A DNA stretch of 64,000 nt from Bacteroides sp. An322 (lineage in GTDB: Bacteria; Bacteroidota; Bacteroidia; Bacteroidales; Bacteroidaceae). The position numbers and the translations under genes are program-made. The first letter of the stretch is position 1; each line of letters begins with the position of its first letter. The stretch covers positions 49,016-113,015 of the forward strand of contig NZ_NFIN01000009.1 in assembly GCF_002161765.1 (NCBI RefSeq). Reading direction: 5' to 3'. Below, piece after piece: positions 1 to 10,358 of the stretch. The notes under the pieces were generated by a model. The model ran no database searches and was not told the origin of the DNA. It saw only the letters and a list, made by a program, of their open reading frames with translations.

Positions 1-36
1 ATGGCTTCAAGAGTGCGAAGAGCTATAATTTAATAT

Positions 37-119
37 ATTGAACACAGAGACGCAGAGGCACAGAGGAATATTTTTTATCAAGAATAAAAACTCCGTGTCT
101 CTGCGTCTCTGTGTTCAAT
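37..119. repeat. Family A inverted repeat, copy A1
   Basis: Two perfect 21-base arms (37-57 and 99-119) face each other and start with ATTGAACACAGAGACGCAG. The match continues imperfectly for about 8 more bases, and the spacer is AT-rich. The arm is a tandem of an 8-base unit close to ACGCAGAG. The same family recurs at 9491, 12736, 15663, 23455 (half copy), 29806, 48072 and 52138. It lies between the window edge and the 3' end of the HD-domain gene, so it would form a hairpin in a transcript of either strand. Confidence 0.85.
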
Positions 120-129
120 AATTGAAAAA

Positions 130-755
130 TCAAAGCTCGTCCAGTTCTTTCCCGGTGCGTTCCATGATGCTTGCGGCTAAGTTATCGGCTACTTGGATAA
201 TCGAGACTAACGGATAAAGTTTTTTGGATGTGTCATAGCAACGCTGGTCTTCGAAACTGTTCATGTTGATGCCGAAAGCTCCCATGTGCCAGCGGATGGC
301 AAGCATTTCGTCGTCGCTCATTTCCAGTCCGTTGCAAAGCAAGAGGATAACCGATTTCTCACCGTGTCCCATTGGGAAGCCTTTGTATGATACTTTATAG
401 CCTTCGGTGTCTTCCCAAATTCCCAATGCATTCTTGGTCTTTTTTACAGAGCGGATATAGATGTCGCTTTTGCATACGTCATGCAACAGGCTGGCAATGA
501 TGACATTGTCTCTGCCTACTTCTTTTTCCAGTCCGGGTTCTAATGCTTTCATGCCTTCCCATACCATGAGGGCTGCTTTGCAAGTATTAAGCGAGTGCTG
601 CACCAGCCCGCCTTCGGTATTCAGATGATGGTTGGCAGATGCGGGTGCGTTGAAGAACCCCATTTCTTCCAATCCTTCAATAACGTCTTCCACTCCGTCG
701 CGGTTGGTTGACCGCAACAATTCGATAAATTCTTCTTTATTTTTTTCAAGTCCAT
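130..755 (-). CDS. HD-domain (phosphohydrolase-like) protein with an N-terminal frameshift
   Basis: The protein has an HD-type metal site: a histidine in VQHSL and the HD pair in LLHDVCK. Such domains usually hydrolyse phosphate esters, but the substrate is unknown. The open frame without the 5' end begins only at a TTG (720), which is unlikely in this organism. An ATG at 753-755 opens MDLKK in another frame and runs into a stretch of seven T on the plus strand (740-746). With eight bases there the reading becomes MDLKKNKEEFIELLRSTNRD, which joins the downstream frame smoothly. I infer a one-base loss in a homopolymer: a sequencing error, a real mutation or a slippage site. The rest of the frame is intact to the stop at 130. 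A possible weak promoter element is TATCTTG at 783-789. Confidence 0.75.
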
Positions 756-1072
756 ATTGAGTATATATAATATAAGGTGTGGCAAGATACGAAGAAGATT
801 CTGAATAGGCAAATAAAAACGGAAGACTTTCGACTCTTTTGATTTAGCCTTCAAAGCCTTTCACCCTTCACTCTTCAGTTTCTGAATAGGCTTTTCTATT
901 CTGGAAATGGAGCTTAGCGTGCAGAATCGAACTTTTCTGAAAAGCTTTCGGGCTTTTTCGTAGACTCAAATAGCTGTCAATATAAAAAGAGTTATCATTT
1001 CATTCAATTTTGATAAATCCTTTGTATATTTACCGAGACTTAGTAATCACAATTTGTTAAAATTAAAATGAA
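756..1072. other. Intergenic region between divergent genes, no gene seen
   Basis: About 320 bases separate the HD-domain gene from the first GH43 gene. It is AT-rich and contains GAATAGG twice near 805 and 882. No convincing reading frame, RNA gene or member of the dispersed repeat families was recognised. Promoters for both neighbours should lie here. The best plus-strand candidate is TATATTTA at 1025-1032, but its spacing to a TTTG element does not fit well. Confidence 0.5.
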
Positions 1073-2092
1073 ATGCTTATGAGAAATTTGTTAGGAGTAG
1101 TTGGAGCAGTTTTGTTATTTGCAAATTGCACCTCTCAGCAGAAAGAGAATGTCCTTCCGACATTTCAAAACATGGGAAATCCGTTGATTACGGATAAGTT
1201 TACAGCCGACCCGGCACCGATGGTTCATAATGGGACGCTTTATTTGTATGTTGGTCATGATGAATTTTATGAAGGTCAGGACTCTGCATCCGGTGGAAAG
1301 GAATTCAATATTACGGAATGGCTTTGCTATTCGACAGAAGATATGCAGACATGGACAGACCATGGTTCGGTATTGAAGCCGACTGATTTCAGTTGGGCTG
1401 TAGGGGAGGCTTGGGCATCTCAAGTCGTGGAAAAAGACGGCAAGTTTTATTATTATACTACCGTACAAGGTGGTGAGCCATACGTAGGAAAAGCAGTCGG
1501 AGTTGCGGTAGGCGATTCTCCTACAGGACCGTTTAAGGATGCGATAGGCAAACCTTTGGTATGTGATACCATGACATCTAACGGGGCACGTGGCTGGTGG
1601 AACGATATTGACCCGACCGTATTGATTGACGACGAAGGACAGGGTTGGATAAGTTGGGGAAACGGAACCTGTTTCTTGGCTAAACTGAAACCCAATATGA
1701 TTGAATTGGATGGTGATATTCAAGTGGTAGATTTGCCGAAATATGTAGAAGGGCCGTGGTTGCATAAACGAGGAGATATGTATTACCTGACTTATGCGTC
1801 TATGGGCGAAGGAAGAGAAACCATTTCGTATGCAACGGCATCATCGGTTGCAGGACCGTGGACCTATCAAGGTGAACTTACGGGCATGGCTGAAAACAGT
1901 TTCACAATTCATCCGGGAATCATCGAATTTAAAGATAAGTGGTATTTGTTCTATCACAATGCTGCTCTGACGTTGGATGGACATAAAGGGGCTATCGGAC
2001 GTAGAAGCGTATGTGTGGATGAATTGTTCTATAATCCAGACGGAACCATGAAGTTCGTGGAACAGACGAAAAAGGGTGTAAGTGCAAAATAA
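1073..2092 (+). CDS. GH43 family glycoside hydrolase, lipoprotein
   Basis: This is a five-bladed beta-propeller glycosidase of family GH43, whose members cleave beta-xylosides or alpha-L-arabinofuranosides from xylan and arabinan. The three catalytic acids are visible: Asp in TADPAPMV (about residue 46), Asp in NDIDPTVLIDDEG (about 180), and Glu in VEGPWLHKRG (about 225). The N-terminus is a lipoprotein signal ending FANC, so the enzyme is probably anchored to a membrane. An in-frame ATG at 1079 is an equally good start. A stray ATG at 1068 in another frame ends after four codons. The length (339 residues) fits a single GH43 domain. It leads a co-directional block with two esterases and a second GH43, 33 bases before the next start. 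Exact substrate is not decided. Confidence 0.9.
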   Translation: MLMRNLLGVVGAVLLFANCTSQQKENVLPTFQNMGNPLITDKFTADPAPMVHNGTLYLYVGHDEFYEGQDSASGGKEFNITEWLCYSTEDMQTWTDHGSVLKPTDFSWAVGEAWASQVVEKDGKFYYYTTVQGGEPYVGKAVGVAVGDSPTGPFKDAIGKPLVCDTMTSNGARGWWNDIDPTVLIDDEGQGWISWGNGTCFLAKLKPNMIELDGDIQVVDLPKYVEGPWLHKRGDMYYLTYASMGEGRETISYATASSVAGPWTYQGELTGMAENSFTIHPGIIEFKDKWYLFYHNAALTLDGHKGAIGRRSVCVDELFYNPDGTMKFVEQTKKGVSAK

Positions 2093-2107
2093 TTTAGTAA
2101 ATTGTAA

Positions 2108-4395
<2,288 letters not shown>

Positions 4396-4436
4396 TGGAT
4401 AATGCAGGATTGTTATACTGAAAATTAGATTGAAAC

Positions 4437-5756
4437 ATGAAGAGCAATAGATTATTTGCATTATTGGCAGGCTTGGGATTCGTTGTAGGAATTCAGGCAC
4501 AGAATCCGATTATAACCGGGCAATTTACAGCAGACCCTACGGCGAGAGTCTTTGAAGGAAAGCTGTATCTTTATCCTTCTCATGATATACCAAGCCCTAT
4601 CGAGCGGTTGAAAGAATGGTTCTGTATGGCGGATTATCATGTCTTTTCTTCCGAAAATTTAGTGGATTGGACTGACCACGGTATGATTCTTTCACAAGAG
4701 AATGTCCCTTGGGTTGATTCGGAGTCTTATTCTATGTGGGCACCCGATTGTGTTTACAAGGACGGAAAGTATTATTTTTATTTTCCTGCCAGCCCGAAAG
4801 GGAAAAAGGGGTTCAACGTTGGCGTTGCCATAGCTGATAAACCTTACGGACCTTTCAAACCGTTGCCTGAACCCATTAAAGGAGTGGGAGGTATCGACCC
4901 TTGTGTATTGCTTGATACCGACGGACAGGCTTATCTGTATTGGTCAGGGCGGGGATTGAATGTCGCAAAACTGAAAGACAATATGACTGAGTTGGCTTCT
5001 GAACCGGTGTTGGTGGCTGATGTAGAAGACGGTTTCAAGGAAGGTCCGTTCGCTTTCAAGCATAACGGCAAGTATTACCTCACTTATCCGTGGGTAAAGG
5101 ACAAAACCGAATGCTTGGCATACGCGATGAGCGATAATCCGATGGGACCTTTTGAATATAAGGGAATTATTATGGAACAGTCTCCGACCGGATGCTGGAC
5201 GAATCATCATTCGTTGGTAGAATATAAAGGACAATGGTATTTGTTCTATCATCATAATGATTATAGCCCGGAATTTGATAAGAACCGTTCGGTCCGTGCC
5301 GATTCACTTACTTTTAATCCAGATGGGACGATTCAGCTTGTTACACCGACATTGCGTGGTGTGGGCATAACTGATGCTGGAAAAGCTATCCAACTCGACC
5401 GTTATAGTGCAATAAGCCAGGAAGGTGCTTCGATTGATTATATCAATCAAGCTAATAAATTTGACGGTTGGAAAGTATTGTTCAATCGTAAAGATGCCTG
5501 GGTGAGCTATAATCGGGTAGATTTTGGTAATCAAGAGTGGCAAAAAGTCGATGCACGTGTCCTTTCGTCTGCTGGTGGTACATTAGGAGTATATGCAAAT
5601 GAAAAAATGATTGCCGAAATAGAAGTGCCGGCATCTGTTTCAGAGTGGAAAACATTATCGGTTCCTGTAGAAGTTGCTCAGGCGGGCATTCAGGATTTGC
5701 GTGTATCTCTTGTGAAAGGCAATGATGTACAACTCGATTGGATTCGTTTTGAATGA
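4437..5756 (+). CDS. GH43 glycoside hydrolase with C-terminal CBM6-like domain
   Basis: This is a secreted GH43 enzyme, signal peptide ending GIQAQ. The catalytic acids are Asp in TADPTARV (about residue 33), Asp in GGIDPCVLLDTDG (about 150), and Glu in KEGPFAFKHNG (about 205). Residues from about 315 form a second beta-sandwich with the CBM6-type pattern WVSYNRVDFG and the closing LDWIRFE, likely to bind xylan or arabinoxylan chains. The layout fits exo-acting xylosidase or arabinofuranosidase enzymes. It closes the four-gene block, 41 bases after the esterase. No SusC/SusD pair or regulator is next to the block, so its import partners must be elsewhere. Confidence 0.9.
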   Translation: MKSNRLFALLAGLGFVVGIQAQNPIITGQFTADPTARVFEGKLYLYPSHDIPSPIERLKEWFCMADYHVFSSENLVDWTDHGMILSQENVPWVDSESYSMWAPDCVYKDGKYYFYFPASPKGKKGFNVGVAIADKPYGPFKPLPEPIKGVGGIDPCVLLDTDGQAYLYWSGRGLNVAKLKDNMTELASEPVLVADVEDGFKEGPFAFKHNGKYYLTYPWVKDKTECLAYAMSDNPMGPFEYKGIIMEQSPTGCWTNHHSLVEYKGQWYLFYHHNDYSPEFDKNRSVRADSLTFNPDGTIQLVTPTLRGVGITDAGKAIQLDRYSAISQEGASIDYINQANKFDGWKVLFNRKDAWVSYNRVDFGNQEWQKVDARVLSSAGGTLGVYANEKMIAEIEVPASVSEWKTLSVPVEVAQAGIQDLRVSLVKGNDVQLDWIRFE

Positions 5757-5780
5757 TTGCTTTTTTAAAAGGAAAGATTA

Positions 5781-5864
5781 ATGAAGTTTCTTACTGTCTT
5801 AATCGTTATGTTAGGATTTGCTTTGGGCGTATTGCACGCCCAAAGCAAATCCTACTTTTTATAA
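5781..5864 (+). pseudogene. Signal-peptide remnant (27 codons) ending in a hairpin
   Basis: An ATG after an A/G-rich stretch opens 27 codons that read as a complete Bacteroides export signal: KFLTVLIVMLGFALG, then VLHAQ, and stop six residues later. No mature protein follows in any frame. The last two thirds of the coding stretch form a perfect 18-base-pair hairpin (5812-5829 with 5837-5854, loop 7). It may be the start of a lost exported protein downstream of the GH43 gene, or a real secreted micro-peptide. The hairpin could also act as the terminator of the xylan block. Confidence 0.4.
5812..5854. terminator. Perfect 18-bp hairpin, possible terminator
   Basis: The arms 5812-5829 and 5837-5854 are exact inverted repeats starting TAGGATTTGCTTTGGGCG with a 7-base loop, and the plus strand continues CTTTTTATAA. 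It lies between the convergent GH43 and DUF2130 genes and could end transcription from the left. The loop region resembles the core of the family E REPs (GGGCGTATTGCA), but the GTAG head is missing. Confidence 0.55.
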
Positions 5865-5947
5865 TAACCGGATATAACGATGCATGGAGGTGCCTTCTGC
5901 ATTGGAAGAAATCGGAATACCCGCTGTCTTCGGGTGCGGAAGGTTGT

Positions 5948-7282
5948 TTAGGGATTGTCGTTGTCCGCTTGTTCGTTGCGTTGTCTTGCCTCTTCAAATT
6001 TTGCTTTCATGGTAGGGTTCCCACGGGTCAGTTTCTTGATAGTAAGTCCGTCTGCTTTGTCATTGGCTAAGCGGAGATTCCTTTCAGACCCTACCAACGC
6101 TTCTTTTATTTTTTGCAAATGTTGGATAGATTTATCTATCTCATCGATGGCGGTCTTGAATTTTTCGCTTGCCAAACGGTAATTGTTGGCAAATTTTTCT
6201 TTGAACTCATTCAGTTGGGTCTCGAAATTGGTGACGTCAACAGATTGGCTCCGGGCAATCTGAAGCTGGCGTTGGTATTCGATGCTTTTCTTCGAAGTCT
6301 GTACCAGCAGCGTGATGAGCGGCATGAAAAACTGCGGACGGATGACATACATTTTGGGATACCTATGCGAAAAGTCTACGATGCCTGTATTGTAGAGTTC
6401 GTTGTCCGCCTCAAGCAAGGATACCAATACGGCAAATTCACAATGCTTGGCTTTCCGGTCTTCATCCAGCTTTTTCAGGAAATCTTCGTTTTTGTGCTTG
6501 GTTGCGGTTTCATCCATTTGGTTTTTCATTTCGAACATAATGGAGATGTATTCAAAACCGTCTTCGTAATCCCGGAAGATAAAATCGCCCTTACTGCCTC
6601 CCGAAGCATCGTTGTCTTTCTCGAAGTAGGCGTTTGGGAAAAGCGGGCGCATACGGTTGAATTCGGTACTGCAATGGATTTCAAGCGTTTCACCGACCAT
6701 TTTTGTCGATAATTTGCTCTTCAGGTCTTTGTAGTAGTTCACTTCGTCTTCCTTTTGTTTCAGCTTGATATCATATTCTTTTATCAAGCTGGTTTCGCGC
6801 AAGGAAGCTTCACTCTTTTCCAGTTTTATCTTTCCGGTCAATTCTGCTATTTGATTGTCTTTTGCCCGTAGTGCCTCCTGTGCTTTTTGTTGTTCTTCCA
6901 ATAAAGCGATTTGGCGTTTGTTGTCACTTTGCAACAAATGGGCTTTCAACTCGGCTATTTCTTGTTCTTTTTTCGACAGAATGGTCTTGAATTCTAATTC
7001 TTTGGTTTGGGAAAGGCTGTCGATTTGTGCTTTAAGCCGGTCTATTTCGTTTTCTTTTTTCCCTATTTCTGTTTGTTGTGCCGAGAGTTTCTTTTGAAAA
7101 TCTTGTTCTGATTTCAGTACGGCGGCTTGTTGTTCGGCAAGGTATTGTTTATGCAGTTCCTCCAGCCTTCTGTTTATTTCGGCATAGAATTCAGTATTTT
7201 TTACTTGGCTGACTATAGAAGCATAATCTGCTTCGTCTACTTGAAACACACTTTGGCATTTCGGGCATTTGATTTCTTTCAT
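5948..7282 (-). CDS. DUF2130 domain protein with zinc-ribbon start and coiled coil
   Basis: The protein starts with a zinc-ribbon-like half site (KCPKCQS, the only CxxC visible). A long charged coiled coil rich in Lys, Glu and Gln follows at residues about 30-190. A globular DUF2130 domain follows with [31 protein letters not shown] and [21 protein letters not shown]. The acidic and lysine residues in GDFIF and FEMKNQ look like a PD-(D/E)xK nuclease-like core, which is inference. Function in this family is not established. The C-terminus is low-complexity (NEQADNDNP). It stands alone between the xylan block and family F repeats. Confidence 0.85.
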   Translation of the reverse strand: MKEIKCPKCQSVFQVDEADYASIVSQVKNTEFYAEINRRLEELHKQYLAEQQAAVLKSEQDFQKKLSAQQTEIGKKENEIDRLKAQIDSLSQTKELEFKTILSKKEQEIAELKAHLLQSDNKRQIALLEEQQKAQEALRAKDNQIAELTGKIKLEKSEASLRETSLIKEYDIKLKQKEDEVNYYKDLKSKLSTKMVGETLEIHCSTEFNRMRPLFPNAYFEKDNDASGGSKGDFIFRDYEDGFEYISIMFEMKNQMDETATKHKNEDFLKKLDEDRKAKHCEFAVLVSLLEADNELYNTGIVDFSHRYPKMYVIRPQFFMPLITLLVQTSKKSIEYQRQLQIARSQSVDVTNFETQLNEFKEKFANNYRLASEKFKTAIDEIDKSIQHLQKIKEALVGSERNLRLANDKADGLTIKKLTRGNPTMKAKFEEARQRNEQADNDNP

Positions 7283-7317
7283 ATCTGGATAATAAACGTT
7301 CTAATTCTGGGTTTTCA

Positions 7318-7401
7318 GATGAAGCAGGGTTCGATGGCTGATGAAGCAGGCTTCGTTTGTTGTCGAAGCAGGCTTCGTATGCCGATGAAGCCGTATGCAT
7401 A
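7318..7401. repeat. Family F tandem mini-hairpins, copy F1
   Basis: Three to four degenerate units of about 22 bases, GATGAAGCAGGCTTCGT-like, follow each other and end with GCCGTATGCAT. Each unit is itself a small palindrome (GAAGC-AG-GCTTC). Copies in the opposite orientation, beginning ATGCATACGG, are at 35305 and 55636. It lies between the DUF2130 gene and the terminator of the GGGtGRT gene. Confidence 0.75.
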
Positions 7402-7433
7402 TACAAAGCTACTGATTTTTTTATTATTGTGCA

Positions 7434-7470
7434 AATAAAAAAACTCCCGCACGGTAAGTACGGGAGTTTC
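7434..7470 (-). terminator. Rho-independent terminator of the GGGtGRT operon
   Basis: AAACTCCCG and CGGGAGTTT pair around a short loop. On the minus strand the stem is followed by a run of T (the A run at 7437-7443 of the plus strand). It lies 34 bases after the stop of the GGGtGRT gene. Confidence 0.85.
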
Positions 7471-7503
7471 CATGTCAAATTAAATTGTATGTTCAAGCAA
7501 TGA

Positions 7504-8514
7504 TTACTTGTTCAGAGCCAAAGCCACGTTAACGGCGCAAGCTACTGTACATCCTACCATCGGGTTGTTACCGATACCCAGGAAGCCCATCATTTCTACG
7601 TGTGCGGGAACTGAAGAAGAACCTGCGAACTGAGCGTCTGAGTGCATACGGCCCAATGTATCGGTCATACCGTAAGAAGCAGGACCTGCAGCCATGTTAT
7701 CCGGGTGCAAAGTACGACCTGTACCACCACCTGATGCTACAGAGAAGTAAGGTTTGCCTGCAAGTACACGTTCTTTCTTATACGTACCTGCTACCGGGTG
7801 TTGGAAACGGGTCGGGTTAGTAGAGTTACCTGTGATAGATACGTCTACGTTTTCATGCCACATGATAGCCACACCTTCGCGAACGTCATCAGCACCGTAG
7901 CATTTTACTTTCGCACGAGGACCGTCTGAATACGGAGTTTCGTTTACGATGTTCAATTCACCGGTGAAGTAATCGAACTTCGTCTGAACGTATGTAAAGC
8001 CGTTGATACGAGAAATAATCATAGCGGCGTCTTTACCCAAACCGTTCAGGATGCAACGCAACGGGTTGGTACGAACCTTGTTTGCCATTTCTGCAATCTT
8101 GATAGCACCTTCAGCTGCGGCGAATGATTCGTGGCCTGCCAAGAATGCGAAGCATTGGGTTTCTTCGCGGAGCAGACGGGCAGCCAAGTTACCATGGCCG
8201 ATACCTACTTTACGGTCATCAGCTACAGAACCCGGAATACAGAATGCTTGCAAACCGATACCGATAGCTTCGGCAGCATCGGCAGCGTTCTTGCAGCCTT
8301 TCTTCAGTGCGATAGCGCAACCTACTACGTAAGCCCACTTAGCGTTTTCGAAGCAGATACCCTGAGTTTCCTGACAAGTCAGATACGGGTCGAGTCCTGC
8401 TTCTTCACAGATCTTGTTAGCTTCTTCAATGTCTTTGATGCCGTTTTCGTTCAATGCAGCCAAAATCTGCTTCATACGACGGTCTTGACTTTCAAACTGT
8501 ACTGGTCTAATCAT
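7504..8514 (-). CDS. GGGtGRT protein
   Basis: The protein carries the name-giving motif GGGTGRT near residue 277 (VASGGGTGRTLHPDN) and belongs to a conserved family of unknown function found next to NifU-like scaffolds. Other conserved features are several cysteines (for example CEEAGLDPYLTC and GCTVACAVN), the stretch GIGHGNLAARLL and a glycine-rich C-terminus. The start is the ATG at 8514, preceded by a textbook AGGAGGACAC ribosome site, unusual for this order. Earlier in-frame codons would overlap the upstream gene. The gap from the NifU-like stop is 16 bases, so the two form an operon ending at the hairpin near 7450. Confidence 0.9.
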   Translation of the reverse strand: MIRPVQFESQDRRMKQILAALNENGIKDIEEANKICEEAGLDPYLTCQETQGICFENAKWAYVVGCAIALKKGCKNAADAAEAIGIGLQAFCIPGSVADDRKVGIGHGNLAARLLREETQCFAFLAGHESFAAAEGAIKIAEMANKVRTNPLRCILNGLGKDAAMIISRINGFTYVQTKFDYFTGELNIVNETPYSDGPRAKVKCYGADDVREGVAIMWHENVDVSITGNSTNPTRFQHPVAGTYKKERVLAGKPYFSVASGGGTGRTLHPDNMAAGPASYGMTDTLGRMHSDAQFAGSSSVPAHVEMMGFLGIGNNPMVGCTVACAVNVALALNK

Positions 8515-8530
8515 AATCTGTGTCCTCCTA

Positions 8531-9232
8531 TTATTCTTTACGTGGGTCAATATATTTAACTGCGCCTTGCTCTTCTTTGAAGCGTCCGTAAGTGCCTGTA
8601 ACGGCTTTCAATGCTTCGTTAGCGTCAACACCTTTCTTCACTTGTTCCATGAACTTGCCCATGTGGACGTATTCATAACCGATAACTTGGTTGTCTTTGT
8701 CCAAAGCCATACGGGTGATGTAACCTTCGGTCAGTTCGAGGTAACGGGTGCCTTTTGCTTTTGTTCCGTACAATGTACCTACCTGGCTGCGGAGACCTTT
8801 ACCCAAGTCTTCCAAGCCTGCGCCGATCATCAAGCCGCCTTCTGAGAAAGCTGATTGGGTACGACCGTAAACGATTTGCAGGAACAATTCACGCATGGCT
8901 GTATTGATAGCGTCGCAAACCAAGTCGGTGTTCAAAGCTTCCAAGATAGTCTTGCCCGGCAGGATTTCAGATGCCATAGCAGCTGAGTGGGTCATACCTG
9001 AGCAACCGATAGTTTCTACCAGACATTCTTGGATAACGCCTTCCTTAACGTTCAGTGTCAGCTTGCACGCACCTTGCTGAGGAGCACACCATCCCACACC
9101 GTGGGTCAAACCAGAAATGTCTTTGATTTCTTTTGCTTGAATCCATTTCCCTTCTTCAGGAATAGGAGCCGGACCGTGATTGGGTCCTTTTGCGACACAA
9201 CACATGTGTTCAACTTCGTGTGAATAAGTCAT
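8531..9232 (-). CDS. NifU-like iron-sulfur cluster assembly scaffold protein
   Basis: The protein resembles the NifU/IscU N-terminal scaffold fold, which assembles iron-sulfur clusters on conserved cysteines. Candidates are Cys in VGWCAPQQGACKL, the family-like IGCSGMTHSAAMASEILPG and TDLVCDAIN. It lacks the second thioredoxin-like NifU domain. It is larger (233 residues) than IscU, with a C-terminal extension of about 100 residues. It is translated first in an operon with the GGGtGRT protein. The partnership suggests that the GGGtGRT protein either receives clusters or helps build them, which is inference. Confidence 0.85.
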   Translation of the reverse strand: MTYSHEVEHMCCVAKGPNHGPAPIPEEGKWIQAKEIKDISGLTHGVGWCAPQQGACKLTLNVKEGVIQECLVETIGCSGMTHSAAMASEILPGKTILEALNTDLVCDAINTAMRELFLQIVYGRTQSAFSEGGLMIGAGLEDLGKGLRSQVGTLYGTKAKGTRYLELTEGYITRMALDKDNQVIGYEYVHMGKFMEQVKKGVDANEALKAVTGTYGRFKEEQGAVKYIDPRKE

Positions 9233-9316
9233 ATTCGTTACGTTTTTATTGAGTAATAAAAAATAAGTAGTTTTAATACTTTGCGGGTCGGGGAAAAGCT
9301 TTCCTCAATCCGCACG

Positions 9317-9347
9317 CAAAGTTAGTCGTTTTCTTGATTTATACAAG
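9317..9347 (-). promoter_or_regulatory. Promoter of the NifU-like/GGGtGRT operon
   Basis: On the minus strand CTTG (9344-9347) is followed after 19 bases by a perfect TAACTTTG (9317-9324), matching the Bacteroidales -33/-7 pattern. Transcription would begin near 9310, leaving a leader of about 75 bases. Confidence 0.75.
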
Positions 9348-9490
9348 GTCTTGGAACAAACTTTTTGTTACATTTTAATGATATTTTTTACCGCGTCCGC
9401 TATTTTGCTATGTCAACGTGGCAAAATCTTTTTCGTATGTGGATGAAAAGACTTATCTTTGCGGTGTGATTCTTATTTTAATGTAAATCG

Positions 9491-9598
9491 AACGCAGAGA
9501 CGCAAAGACGCGGAGATTTATTTTAGAGAAGGCAAAGGGCGCAAGAGGATATTTCTATTGCAAATGAAAAAAACTTTGCGTTTTTGCGTCTCTGCGTT
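9491..9598. repeat. Family A inverted repeat, copy A2
   Basis: The left arm starts AACGCAGAGACGCAAAGACG and the right arm is its complement with a few mismatches (about 9574-9598). The spacer begins TTTTAGAGAAGGCAAAG, a stretch seen also in other long copies. It lies 14 bases upstream of the DMP19-like gene start, so its hairpin would be in that gene's leader. Confidence 0.85.
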
Positions 9599-9612
9599 TA
9601 AATAAATAATCA

Positions 9613-10128
9613 ATGGAAGAAGAAAAGAAGATTACGGTAAGCGACGAGGCTTTGCGCCGGGCGGCGGGCGAAGGAATGGACGAGTTCTTGCGGGTATTTA
9701 CCGACCGCTATTTGGAAGTGACGGGCGGGCAGATTAATTCCGAGACGATGCCTTTGCTCAACGGATACCAGCATACGTTGTTGGGATACCGCATCTTTTG
9801 CGAAGAGGTGAACGAAGGCGGCTTTGTGCAACTCATCCAGAACGGATACGGACCGTATATTTTTCTCAATCCTTTTGCCAAGGCGATGCGCCTGATGGGT
9901 GCAAAGGAGTTCTCAAAGTTAGTTTACGAGGCAAAGAAGATATACGATGCGCATCGGGAAGACTTGGAGCTGGAACGGGATGAGGACGAGTTTATGGCGA
10001 TGTATGAGCAATATGAGGAGTTTGATGACCTCGAAGAGCAATTCATGGATATGGAAGAGGAAGTGACGGAGCAAGTGGCGCGCTATGTAGACGAACATCT
10101 CGACCAGTTTGCCGAGATTTCCGCTTGA
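9613..10128 (+). CDS. DMP19/DUF4375 family protein
   Basis: The central segment NEVNEGGFVQ-like (EEVNEGGFVQLIQNGYG) and LNPFAKAMRLMGA matches the DMP19/DUF4375 family, whose function is unknown in most bacteria. The C-terminal 50 residues are strongly acidic (DEDEFMAMYEQYEEFDDLEE), which suggests a DNA-mimic or binding role for this tail, a guess only. The 171-residue length is normal for the family. The start follows the family A repeat directly. No partner gene is nearby. Confidence 0.8.
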   Translation: MEEEKKITVSDEALRRAAGEGMDEFLRVFTDRYLEVTGGQINSETMPLLNGYQHTLLGYRIFCEEVNEGGFVQLIQNGYGPYIFLNPFAKAMRLMGAKEFSKLVYEAKKIYDAHREDLELERDEDEFMAMYEQYEEFDDLEEQFMDMEEEVTEQVARYVDEHLDQFAEISA

Positions 10129-10193
10129 TGCCGGTAGGGGGAATATAACGCATATAAGTCCGTAGGCTTTCAGAATTGGCTTCATCGGCTGAT

Positions 10194-10227
10194 GCATCTA
10201 TATTAATAAGGTGATGCATATAGATGC
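10194..10227. other. Hairpin upstream of the NigD-like gene
   Basis: GCATCTATAT (10194-10203) pairs with ATATAGATGC (10218-10227) around a 14-base loop. It lies after the DMP19-like stop, but no T run follows, so it is a weak terminator at best. A short stretch before it (TTCATCGGCTGATGCAT) resembles family F. Confidence 0.4.
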
Positions 10228-10358
10228 GTGAAAAGGAGGAAAGGATAATAGTTTAAATAAATGTTAAATATAGAAAGCGGATGCAGTATTTCCCGCATCT
10301 TTGCATTTTGCATAAAAAGTTTATCAAATTTAATTATAAAATCAAATCAAAGAAGAAC

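Noticed and set aside
1..33. Ten codons (MASRVRRAII) at the left edge that could be the end of an upstream gene
   Set aside because: Too short to support; a stop before the family A repeat fits the pattern of repeats after gene ends but proves nothing.
5812..5854. Hairpin as a family E REP
   Set aside because: Its core resembles GGGCGTATTGCA, but the GTAG head is missing and the outer stem is unrelated; a terminator or coding remnant is more likely.
5753..6070. Reading frame of 105 codons after the second GH43
   Set aside because: It runs through the hairpin and into the 3' part of the DUF2130 gene; the short signal-peptide frame inside is more protein-like.
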